Shown piece by piece: positions 1 through 8,075 of a stretch of 10,139 nucleotides of DNA. Origin of the DNA: Synura sp. LO234KE. Taxonomy: Eukaryota; Sar; Synurophyceae; Synurales; Mallomonadaceae. The notes beneath the pieces were generated by a model. That model had not been told where the DNA came from, made no database searches, and was given only the letters and a program-made list of their open reading frames with translations. The stretch lies in assembly GCA_015143735.1 (NCBI GenBank), contig VKHC01000688.1, forward strand, positions 1 through 10,139, in the 5' to 3' direction. Made by a program: the position numbers and the translations under genes. Within the stretch, counting starts at the first letter, position 1, and the number at the start of each line of letters is the position of its first letter.

Positions 1-1
1 T

Positions 2-541
2 CCAACTACAGGAATTGCAAATGAACCAGGACCGTACGACTCCATCAACGCCCCCGATCCGGTTCCAAGAGGGAAAATGACATTTGTTGACTCGTTAATT
101 TGGTTAGGTGGCACCTTATCAGGGAAAACAGATTTTTATGTCTCGATCCTCTATCTGCAAGGAGCTGAGAAGCGCATAAATAATCTTGCGAAGCTAATCA
201 ACCAAGGCCATTGTGAGTGGTCTGCTGGAAACATCATAATGGAAAATATGGGAGATTTTGTGAACTTAGGGACTGTGCAGATGGCCGACGGATATGCCTC
301 TTTCGCGGCGAATGACCTCGTTATTGGATCTGCGCTTCCGATTGAAAATGGTGGAGACGTGTTTGCGTCGGATTATCATAGTTGGGATCTGGACCAGGGC
401 CACCTAGACTACACCGGTAAGTGTATGATGACATTTATTTATCTATATTACTCGTAACGATTAGACGCAGAGTACGTGCAGCTCCGACGGGAGTTCGTGT
501 CTCGAACACCGAACAACTGGATACCTCCGAAGGGCAACTGA
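2..541 (+). CDS. 3' end of a host gene, two exons, product unrecognised
   Basis: An open frame enters from the left edge (codons begin at base 2) and runs to 416, where it meets GTAAGT. Joining 2-416 to 465-541 keeps the frame: G416 plus AC465-466 makes Asp, and the second exon ends at TGA 539-541. The visible C-terminal part is about 163 residues. It is soluble-looking, rich in Gly, Asn and Asp, with no clear membrane span; it has a GGTLSGKTDFYVSILYL stretch and ends in an aromatic, proline-rich tail (NNWIPPKGN). I do not recognise the family. Without splicing the frame would stop at 455-457 after a few unlikely residues, which supports the intron. The ATG at 77 is internal, because the frame is open upstream to the window edge. 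The retrotransposon lies about 770 bases downstream and in the opposite orientation, so the gene itself is not interrupted. Confidence 0.72.
417..464 (+). other. 48-nt spliceosomal intron
   Basis: The 5' splice site is GTAAGT at 417-422 and the 3' site is TTAG ending at 464. The interior is AT-rich, unlike both flanking exons, and a CGTAAC sequence at 453-458 could serve as the branch point, although it is very close to the acceptor. The intron is phase 1. Its length is divisible by three, but retention would give an in-frame TAA at 455-457. Confidence 0.7.
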
Positions 542-1296
542 TAATTTAAATCCCGGTCAGTTGATAACAGGACGATTTCGTTGACGAGCTAAAAATGCGT
601 ATAACGATAACCCTTATTCGTGCTAATCAAACAGGCGACTTCACAGATGTCATTCCGGTTGAACTACATACAAGCAGTTTTCCTAGCTGATTCCGTGGTG
701 ATGCACAATATTTGCAAAAGTATTCCATTTTTGTAATTGATATCGTCGTTAAATATCCAGAGTCTTTATTTTGTTTTGGGGCAAAAAATCTCCGTGGAAT
801 TTCTTGCTTTATTATGTAACCTAGCTTAGTTGTGTTCGATAAAACTAGCATAGCTGTTTCTAAAGCTTTGCATTCTTGTGATTAAATACGAAAGAAAAAC
901 TGACTAAGTAGTGAACTTCAAAAGACTTATAACTATAAAACTACCACACACAGATATAGTTCAACGCCGCACCTCAGCATCTTCTTTAAGAAAGGAGTCA
1001 ATATAATTAGCAAGGTCATATTAACAAGGAGAGTTAGACTTTGTAAAGTAGAATTCATTCCTCTTCTCTAACACTCCTCCTAAGGCTAATCGTTCTAGAC
1101 CGAAAGCTCTAGCGGAAGTAGCTCGCCAGACTGCCGGAATTCACTTGAGGGTGGTTGCAATTCATATTGGACAGCCGGAAGACGGAGGAAGTAATACGAT
1201 AAGGAGCATAAAAATGTGATTAGTAGCCACTAAGAGTGAGAAGTATATCCGGAAAATCAGACAACTTAATTATAATATGTAGGCACGGGCAGATCC
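542..1296. other. AT-rich spacer, no convincing gene
   Basis: This 755-base stretch is much more AT-rich than the element to its right and contains only short open frames. Two plus-strand frames look faintly protein-like. One is 611-736 (41 codons), which contains a MHNIC motif. The other is 1052-1219 (55 codons), preceded by a pyrimidine-rich tract ending in CTAAG near 1084 that could be a splice acceptor, and containing an ALAEVARQ...LRVVAIHIGQ stretch. Neither has a proven start or a compatible splice partner. The first part presumably holds the 3' untranslated region of the upstream gene; I see no clear AATAAA signal. Confidence 0.5.
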
Positions 1297-1309
1297 GCTT
1301 AAGTGTCTA
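1297..1309. repeat. candidate target-site duplication, left copy
   Basis: GCTTAAGTGTCTA here matches GCTTAACTCTCTA at 10127-10139 in 11 of 13 bases. It sits where the AT-rich host flank changes to the GC-rich element, beside the element's predicted 3' end. Two mismatches fit an old insertion. The pair was found by eye in AT-containing sequence, so chance similarity is possible. Confidence 0.4.
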
Positions 1310-1322
1310 CTAATTAGGAGCC

Positions 1323-1372
1323 CCCCATGTGCCAACTGGCAAACCCCGTGACCTAGTAGAGGCAGGAGCCTC
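1323..1372 (-). repeat. 3' UTR motif, terminal copy
   Basis: This shares CCCCATG, CCAACTGGCAA, CCCGT, ACC, AGT and GGAGC in the same order and spacing with 1576-1620, roughly 80 percent identical over the first 40 bases, with a 4-base gap near the end. It lies next to the predicted 3' terminus of the element. It can form a small stem of its own (1359-1363 with 1368-1372). Confidence 0.65.
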
Positions 1373-1575
1373 CGCCCGAGGTCGCAGAAGAAAGGCCTCC
1401 TCAGGGGTGGTTAGTACGCAACGACGTCCCCAACTAGGTAGAAGTGGACGCCCGTACCACCCCCGGGAGAGTACTCTCCTTCCGGAAAATCTTGTAGTTA
1501 ATTACGGTAAGGTGAAAATGCAAGTTTGTACCTAACAGTGAAACAAGAGTCGCACTCCCCACCAAAAAAACCACT

Positions 1576-1620
1576 CCCCATGAACCAACTGGCAAGTCCC
1601 GTAACCGAGTGGGGAGCTCC
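1576..1620 (-). repeat. 3' UTR motif, internal copy
   Basis: This is the second copy of the motif, starting 253 bases from the terminal copy. It runs directly into the 10-bp hairpin at 1616-1639. An extra outer pairing is possible between CCACTC (1571-1576) and GAGTGG (1607-1612), which would enclose the motif in a larger fold. Confidence 0.65.
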
Positions 1621-1639
1621 GGGTGCCTACACCCGGAGC
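1616..1639 (-). other. Perfect 10-bp hairpin in the 3' UTR
   Basis: GCTCCGGGTG (1616-1625) pairs perfectly with CACCCGGAGC (1630-1639) around a 4-base loop. Nine of the ten pairs would be kept in a copy with any single change, and the stem is mostly G-C. In a LINE 3' end such a stem is a natural candidate for RT recognition. Confidence 0.7.
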
Positions 1640-1860
1640 AGGAAGTTAATCCCCCACAAGGTCCCCCCCGGTGCCATGGGGTAACTGAGCAGTAGGAAAG
1701 GGGCAGCGTGCACGACACAGACGGGCTAACTTGTACAAGACTAGGCGATGGGCCGCAGAGAGAGTCGCCGAGAAGGAAGCGCGATTTGGGTCCCGACTGG
1801 TAGGGGCGCGCCTCCGTCGTCGCGGGCGTCGGAGGGGGTCCGGGGGAGCGGACTGGAGGC

Positions 1861-2548
1861 TCAAACGTCGAGGGCGAGGTTTGAGCGAGTGAGCTCACCT
1901 GAGGAGCCTGAGCATCCGCGGGCCGCAAGTCGATCCGCTGTGGCATTGCCAAGGGCGTCCGGGGTGGAGGCTATAGTATGTGCCTTAATCCAGGAGATGG
2001 ACAGGGTGTGCTGGCGGCGGACATCGTGGAGGAGTTGGCGAACGCGTTGAATAAGTGGTTTGTTGCAGCGGACCTTGATCGAGTTGTCCCCAAAAAGACG
2101 CACGCAGTACATATTGTCGGAGAGAAGATTGACGCGTTGCGGGGTACCGGGAGAGTGGTTCTTGGAGTCCCGAGAGAGCCACTTCAGGGCATGGTAAATC
2201 GCGCTGATTTCCCCCGTGTTGTTGGTGGGTTGGGAGGCTCCTATCCAGTTGAACTCAGCCGGGTCAGTAATGACGGGGCCCCACAGCGAGGTCTCGGATG
2301 TGTCGGAGCGTTGAGCAAACACTCCCCACCCTGCAGTCCCAGAGGAGAGGGAGGCCGATCCATCGGTATATAGAACGACGTCTGGGGAGGGTAGCGGTGG
2401 TTGGCCTAACGTGATCACTTGAGCCACATACTCTTCCGCCTTCTTCCTGGTTTTGAAGCGCTTGTAGTCGCTTAGAATCCCGACCGTGTGGGGTTTGGCT
2501 TTCTGACGTGTAGACCCCGGGTACATGTCCAAGGCGGACCCCGTAGAA
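1861..2548 (-). pseudogene. ORF2 C-terminus: hybrid-binding domain plus RNase H
   Basis: RNase H cuts the RNA of RNA-DNA hybrids. All four acidic residues are present: Asp in YTDGSA (2362-2364), Glu in NTGEIS (2209-2211), Asp in LLSDNMY (2116-2118) and Asp in ATADRLAARG (1933-1935); a His is seen in WIKAHT. Upstream, 2548-2425 encodes an apparent RNase HI-type hybrid-binding domain: FYGVRLGHVPGVYTS in one frame and DYKRFKTRKKAEEYV in the next, matching the family pattern Y-x-V-x2-G-x2-P-G-x-Y followed by YK-x-F-x-T-x3-A. A one-base frameshift near 2505 lies between the halves, and the usual Trp after the first half is not seen. The frame ends at TGA 1861-1863, soon after RNase H. The RNase H half is uninterrupted, unlike the rest of ORF2. 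Confidence 0.85.
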
Positions 2549-3151
2549 GGCCGTGGGTTGTTTGATCGGGCGGGGGGCAAAGGGTTTGTACTTGCGCTGC
2601 AGAAGTCGGAGGACAGCGGGATCCACAAAGGAATTGTTTGATACGGCTTCAATATACTTGGCTTGCTTCCGGGCCTCCCAGAGAGCATCCACTCGTTTGA
2701 CCAGAAAACGTGAAACGTCGAGGAGCACAGCAGTGTAATGGCCTCCGACGAGTCGGTGGAGAGGAGTACGGCTGAGAGTGTGTCTCCAGTTGTGCCGTGT
2801 TCCAGTTCCCAAGACAGAGGCGATGCCCTGGGTGATCATAGGTAGTAGGCGTTGCTCAAGATCAGTGGTCACATGGTACTGGGCAAGTTGTTCTTTGCAG
2901 GCAGTACGGCATTGAAGGAGTAAGGGGTGCGGGCACAAACGGAAGACATGGTCATAGGTGTCAGCCTCCCGACGGTCCGGAGAGGAACATATTGAGCATG
3001 TGAGAAGTTCCGCCCGAGCGGGTACGGAAGTGGCTTCCTTGGAGGAGTTGTGGCCCACTGTCCAGTGGCGTTCATGGAGCAATTTCTCATAATGGGCCCG
3101 TGAGCCTTGTGGGAGAGAGGGCAAGTCCAGGACCTTTGCCGCGAAGCTCAT
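2549..3151 (-). pseudogene. ORF2 segment with CCHC zinc finger
   Basis: This open segment lies in the same frame as the first half of the hybrid-binding domain. At 2998-2933 it has C-x2-C-x12-H-x4-C, in the context TCSICSS...YDHVFRLCPH. This matches the zinc finger that follows the RT in many LINEs (Cys-x2-Cys, then DHV-x3-C), with a longer central spacer than I would expect. The finger probably binds nucleic acid. The rest, including a basic, helical stretch near RFLVKRVDALWEARKQAKY, links to the hybrid-binding domain. The segment starts mid-protein; a TGA at 3224-3226 in the same frame interrupts it upstream. Confidence 0.75.
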
Positions 3152-4550
3152 GGTTGTATCCGCCCAGATCGGAGGATCAAGGCGGGCTGCTCGGTTGAGG
3201 TCTTCCGTGTGCAGGGCATGAGTTCATCGGAGACACTGGACCCGCCCTTCCAGGGGGACAAGAAGGGGACCACCCGTGAATTGGTCTCGCCAGGTCCAGG
3301 AGTCACGAAGGGCCCCAATCGGAAAACATTCCGCCAGTGCGTGAGTGGAGAAGGTGGAGACCAGGCCATGTTCAGTCACTAGCTCCGGAGAGATGGACGA
3401 GAGAGGAGAGAGGCCCGTACGGACGGAGGCGCCCGCCAGATGCATGCCCAGGTCCGCGGAGGTGTGCGCCCCCTGAAGGACTGGAGTTGGGCTGGTGTGG
3501 ACCAGAGAGACGGAGGGGGAGAGCATGACGCGCACCGTTTCATGAAGCCATTCGGTGACCTCACTGGAGAAGGAGGCGGGACGGGACCGTAGGGACTGAA
3601 CCAGAGAGAAGTCGGGAATATGTTAGATGAGGCGACTGTCTATGTCCGAGGCCTGATGATCCCAAAGGGCTCGGAGGACGCCCATCAGGAGAACCGCCTG
3701 ATGCCGGGCCTGCAATTGATCCAGGGTGTCACAATAAAGCTGAGACTGCCAGGACTTGTGATCCGCCGTGACTGCCAAGGTGAGTGAGATGCGGTGGACC
3801 CCGTGATTGATTGATAGCCTGGTGCTGAGGGGAGTAGCCGGTGCTTGTGTGTATGGCTACGTAAACGTGTTGGGTGGCGGACTCCGATTGGGCAAACAGA
3901 CCGCCGTCTGGAGAGGTGAGATGCGGGCTAGCCCCAAGAGGGCCTATATATCATGGTGGTAGATACAGTGCCGCCCGATAGATTTCAACAGTAAGTGGAA
4001 GGGACGCCAGCGAGGAAGGCGGGCCAGGGGCACCACCGCGGTGGGGGTGAGGTCCTTGCGTGACGAGGGTAACAAGGGTAGCTTCGGCGTCAAGACGACC
4101 AAAGATCTCTGGGAACCAGTCGTGGGTCGCCATAGAGCCGTGGTAGACTTGAGGCCGAGATGGGTTACGAAGTATAGTCCCTAGGGGAGGAGAGGTCGCC
4201 GGGGTGAGGAGGTGCCAGCGACGATAGAGGACTGTGAGCTCGTTCCCCGAAGGAGAGGAGAAACAAGAGGTGTGGAGGATTTCCGTAATCACTGACGTTG
4301 CGGAGAGGAAGCCAGGGGGGGCAAAGTGCCACGCTTGCCCAGGAAGAAGGGGAGCCGCCAAGCTGTCCGGGAGTGAGAGAGAGTCGAGAGCCCCGTGCAG
4401 GGCCTTGGGGCCATTGATTTCTCGCCAGTCCCAACGCTTGAGGGAACGGTTCCAGAGCACTAAGTCCCCAAAGGTGAAGAGCGAGAGCGAGTGTAGACAC
4501 TTGACGTTAGAAGGAGACCAAGAGTGACCCGGAAGGGGAGAGCCGACCAA
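3152..4550 (-). pseudogene. ORF2 post-RT region, degenerate
   Basis: This is the continuation of ORF2 between the RT thumb and the zinc finger; no enzyme domain is recognised. The path is a frame from 4550 to about 3815, then a change of frame across the 4-base tandem repeat at 3805-3815, then a second frame to 3224 and below. In-frame stops stand at 3951-3953 (TGA), 3623-3625 (TAA) and 3224-3226 (TGA). Translation on both sides of each stop is protein-like (for example FTFGDLVLWNRSLKRWDWRE before, TADHKSWQSQLYCDTLDQL after), which is why I read through them. Comparable LINEs also carry a long, weakly conserved stretch here. Confidence 0.6.
3805..3815 (-). repeat. 4-base tandem expansion causing a frameshift
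   Basis: GATTGATTGAT on the plus strand. The frame before it (in the coding sense) and the frame after it differ by one base, as a single extra 4-base unit would produce. This is a replication-slippage type of lesion. Confidence 0.55.
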
Positions 4551-6132
4551 TTAATGGTGTAGTGCAGGACAGGGACGCTGAGAGGGGAGGGAGGTTTGTT
4601 TCGTAAGGCAGGCATTCCCTTTCCAGCCATAGGAGATGAGGCTGGAGCCCCAGTACCCCGGCCGGAGAAGTTGGGGTGTGATGGCGTTGAGCGGGAGATG
4701 GTGCGGGCACTGATGTCCCCTGCGAGCGAGGGCATCCGCCGCCCAACGGGACCAATGGTCACCGGACCGAAGTACACGAGCGAGACACTTACGTTTACGC
4801 TGTTGGATGATGACCGAGCGATGGTGATATCCCTGACCGCCCGCACTGGCAGGTTGAAACAGGTTTTCCAGTTGGGAGGACTTCATGTTCTTGGTACGAC
4901 GTCGTATTTCCGCGGCGAAGACCTTATCGAGTTCATGCATTGTGCCAGGGACCAGGAAGAAAGAACTCCGACATAGGCGCCCCAGTTGTAGAGACACTTA
5001 GAAAGGATTACGTTGACCGCGCGGGCAGAGGCTTTCTTGATCGAGATGGCCCGGAGAGACTGTATGAGCTTCAGTTTCATGGCAGCGAAGGACGTCGAGT
5101 CGCCAGGGTTGATGGGGTACTCGACTCCCAAACTTTTAAACGTGCCTTCCGTCTTGAGGTAGACCCGTTGTGGCACCCAGCCCGGATCGTAGACCTAAAT
5201 GTACAGCGGCTCCAGCGGAGGCTGGAGTAGTCCCCTGAAGTGAAACGCGCGGAGTTTGTGAGATGCAATGGACAGATTGATGGCATAGGTGGAAACCAGA
5301 TCCGCCGTGCGTTGGAGTCCCTCCAGCATGGCACCAAAGGACTGCAAAAAGCATATATCCCGGGCCATGTAGGTGGAGCCATCTGGTTTGCGGAGAATGA
5401 AGTGATGTTCGGATGGAGGGGTGTGTTCTAACATAGTTAAGAGGACATCAAATACCGCCAGCCACGTGAAGGGACTGTGGATATCCCCTTGGCCTGTGCC
5501 GCGTTCCGGATTGAAAGCAAATGGTTGAACCCCGAGAAGCCCGTGGAGGTCCCATCTCTCCACTGCGAAGGGAGTCCGGACAATAGTGAACCCCGCCTCA
5601 TCGAAGTCCACTAGCCATTGTGCGATTTCCAGAGGGACGCCCAAACGTTGCCAGCATAAGAGGATAAGGGGCTTGGAGACCGAGTCGAGCGGCTTTTTCA
5701 TATCCCACGAGCAGCCGTACACGCAGTTTCCAATGTGTTCAGGAGTTGAAGGTTGGCGGTGTCCGTGCCTCTCTTCGGAAGATAGCCGTGCTGGTTAAGC
5801 GAGAGGGAACCATGCTTCTGGAGGGACGAGGTAATGCGTTGGACAATCAGGCCTGTCCACAATTTCCGAAGAACCTCCATTAGCATGATAGGCCGCATGT
5901 CAGAAATCTTCTCAGACGTTCCTTTGGGAATGGGAACCAGCCACTTCCACTTCCAGGCGTCAGGGGTATGTTGGTGAGTCCACATCGTGGCCAGGCAATT
6001 ATACGCTTCTTCGACCATTGCTGGGGGCCAACTTTGAATATGCTTATATTGTAGGTCTGAGGGACCCCCGGAGGAGTGCCCTGCCTTGGAATGCATGATG
6101 TCAATGAATTGGGAGAGCGTGTGGGGGGGGGG
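4551..6132 (-). pseudogene. ORF2 reverse transcriptase, multiply broken
   Basis: LINE-type RT spread over three frames. Frame one (6132 to about 5710): fingers, with WLVPIPKG, DMRPIMLMEVLRKLW and LNQHGYLPKRGTDTA. Frame two (5722-4976): motif A CSWDMKKPLDSV (first Asp kept, usual AFD reads PLD), motif B RGTGQGDIHSPFTW, motif C, then thumb residues KSLGVEY. Frame three (about 4975-4551): MHELDKVFAAEIRRRTKN and GGQGYHHRS, typical of the region after the thumb. Motif C at 5357-5371 reads Y-M-A-R-D-I, so one catalytic Asp is Arg. Frameshifts lie at the C10 run (6123-6132), near 5710 and near 4970; in-frame stops are TAG 5195-5197 and TAA 4551-4553. All three frameshifts have the sense of a one-base loss. 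The protein would use a nicked target as primer to copy the element RNA; this copy cannot. Confidence 0.92.
6123..6132 (-). other. C10 homopolymer at an ORF2 frameshift
   Basis: Ten G on the plus strand (C10 in the coding sense) mark the point where the linker frame ends and the RT frame begins. The upstream frame continues as open but non-RT-like sequence to 5880, and the RT-like frame begins just past the run. A one-base contraction explains the shift. Confidence 0.7.
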
Positions 6133-7100
6133 TCTACGATGAGCGTAGTCAAGTCCGCGTGAACTCGATCCCGGTGAGGTGACTTGCGCAAAGCCTGCCA
6201 GAGGACCTCGAGGGTATCCGGGCGGTCACCGTCGCCGTAAGGGATGTGTAGATCCGCATGGTGGCGCCGGAAATTTTCAAAGGTCCCGTTGACAATGTCT
6301 TCCCAGCGGAGCGTACCGTTGTGCAATGCCGGAGAGGGGGTAGGTTGAGATTGGAAATGTCGATAGAACATAGTAGTCATATTGGTGTGTAACTCCTCCG
6401 GGGAGCGGGGAGTGTAGTCCTCATTGCCAAAATTGAGTTGTTCAAGCGGAGTATTTGGAGGGATCTCGTTCAGAAGGGACTGTATGCCTGCATGCATATC
6501 CGAGACCAGTATGTTTTCTTCACGAGATGCTATGTAAACAGAGACCCTAATGGAGAGCTCCTTGCGCTTGCGGGCATGGAGATGAGACTTCAGGAGTTTG
6601 AAGGTGCTGAGCGCGGCCGGTCGAAGACTGTGTAGGTTCGAGACATCCTGGGTCCTCCATTCGGCCGGGGTGAGACCCGTGCCCCAAACCTCCGGCGGAG
6701 TACCGTTGGGGAAGGTCAGGGACCTTACCGTGCTTTCCCAGGCGTGAGTAATCTGTGAGATACCGTGCTGGACATCGAGGGGAGTGTACCATCGCGGCTG
6801 ATGTTTGTGCAGGGGGGGTACCCCCAATTGGCGTTGGAGGCGGATCATGGCGACGAGTTGGGCTTGTAAAGCGGCATACGTAGGACTCCAATGCTCTTTA
6901 TACTTGTTCCGGACCTTCCACTTTTTACGAGATGGAGAGGCGGCGAGGGAGATGTCCGTCAAGTGGCTGAGTTGTGTTTCTGCGTGATGGCAGGAGGTCG
7001 GTACCCCCTCGAGTCGTACCCAATTCGCCTCCGCTTCGGCGTGGAAGTCCTGCAATTGTTTCACAGAGGGACGGAATCGGGGTAGATGAAGTGAGCGTGC
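6133..7100 (-). pseudogene. ORF2 linker between endonuclease and RT
   Basis: This lies in the same frame as the endonuclease, separated from it by a single TAA at 7101-7103. The first third is charged and helical (SRKKWKVRNKYKEHW, LQAQLVAMIRLQRQLG). The middle has HARKRKELSIRVSVYIASRE. The end has SPEELHTNMTTMFYRHFQSQ, the usual pattern just before RT fingers, where an Asn- or Ser-Pro-Glu-Glu precedes a helix ending in aromatic residues. No catalytic domain is expected here; it connects the two enzymes. About 970 bases are free of stops and shifts until the C10 run. Confidence 0.75.
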
Positions 7101-8075
7101 TTAGCTGTAGGTGTGAGTGAATCTCGGTCGCATGCCCTTGGCGGTAAGACCAGAGTAGGCCGTGATGACCGGGCGGTGGTCGGAGGGCCGCACCCAGAGT
7201 CCCGCGGCGCCCGTGTCATACTGTGTCAGGGTCATGGTGAGACTGTTGTGCAAGACATGGTCAATCTCGGTCCCTCCTAAGAGGGAGGGGGAGGGCCGAG
7301 TGATGAACGGGGTAGGATCTGGGGGAAGGTCTGAGTGTCGAGATCTATATCCGATAGCGTCCGCCCACTCGCGGAGGGGTTCTGCATAGCCCACCCCAAC
7401 TGGTCTGCCTTCCCAACAACAGTTGAGATCTCTGCCACAGAGGGAATGATTACCCGGGGTAGTCATGTGACGATGCATCCACTGTTGGATGTAAGAAAGA
7501 GGGGTAGCGGAGGACTTGGACGTGATCAGATAGGTCGACAGCCTATGAGAGAGGCCTCGCCGGACCCGGCCTTCCATCCCTTCCGGGGATGCTTCGGAGG
7601 AAGGAAAAGGCCAATAAGTCGCAATAATTTGTAGGCGCCCCTGGGCAGACGCGAGAAGGATTTCATCGGCAACACAGAAACCCGAAGGGTCCGATTTGAA
7701 GTTGATGAGAGCCGGGCCCCACCGATCGTTGAGGATGATAATATTGCCTCCTACTTTGATAGCTTTGCTGCCATCGGTGGATCCGGATGTCGCTGTGGGT
7801 GAAGAAACAAGGCAGACCGCCCCCGGTCCCAGTTCAGCTCGGGTCTCCCGAAGGCAAAACCTTGCCTGGTGTTTGGGGATCCGTGCCTCAATGAGGACGA
7901 GGCAATCTACACTGACCGAGGACATGAACGCTAGGAGTTCTGCGTGCTTGAAGCCATCGAGGCGATTGACGTTGTAGAAAATCACGCGGAAGTCGTCAGC
8001 GTCTCCTGGAAGTCCATGACGAGCGAGCTCGAATGCATCTGGGTTGGGCCGTGGAGCCGAACGCCTCCCGATCTG
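7101..8075 (-). pseudogene. ORF2 APE-type endonuclease domain
   Basis: Apurinic-endonuclease-like nuclease that nicks the target DNA. Counting from the GTG at 7985, the family residues are in order: FYNVNRL (Asn 5 and 7), LIEARI (Glu 33), ATYWPF (Tyr 124), GRDLN (Asp 186, Asn 188), GTEIDHVL (Asp 242) and PSDHRP (Asp 269, His 270). All are present, so the domain looks catalytically complete. The frame is open from 8075 (after TAG 8076-8078) and overlaps the end of ORF1 by about 80 bases in the +1 frame. There is no ATG in this frame before the conserved FYNVN, so translation would need a non-ATG start, reinitiation or frameshifting, or a start has been lost. The frame ends at TAA 7101-7103; sequence after it continues in frame as the linker, so this stop is best read as a mutation. 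Confidence 0.9.

Larger units (their letters stand above)
1310..1860 (-). other. Retrotransposon 3' untranslated region
   Basis: This 551-base GC-rich tract follows the RNase H stop. It holds two copies of a 50-base motif and a strong hairpin. A T7 run in the coding sense (A7 at 1564-1570 on the plus strand) is flanked by related CACTCCCC blocks at 1553-1560 and 1572-1579. A long open frame crosses it (minus strand down to 1434), but its translation is of low complexity and shows no domain. In LINEs the 3' region is where the RT recognises its own RNA, so the structure may be functional; that role is inferred. Confidence 0.65.

Noticed and set aside
627-851. 74-codon minus-strand frame in the spacer
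   Set aside because: It has no ribosomal or splice context, its composition follows the AT-rich flank, and no motif is recognised.
1576-1620. tRNA-like A box (TTGCCAGTTGG in the minus sense) suggesting a Pol III or SINE-type 3' end
   Set aside because: No B box or cloverleaf is seen, and the likeness depends on one short conserved block.
1434-1952. 172-codon minus-strand open frame over the 3' UTR
   Set aside because: Its first part is the RNase H gene read out of frame; the rest is Pro/Ser-rich, of low complexity, with no domain.
1861-2548. Pararetrovirus (caulimovirus-like) origin, from hybrid-binding domain plus RNase H
   Set aside because: There is no capsid, movement protein or aspartic protease, and the endonuclease and RT are clearly of LINE type.
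3224-7103. Reassigned stop codons (TAA/TAG as Gln) explaining the ORF2 interruptions
   Set aside because: TGA stops and five frameshifts occur as well, and ORF1, the endonuclease and the host exons have no in-frame stops, so decay is simpler.
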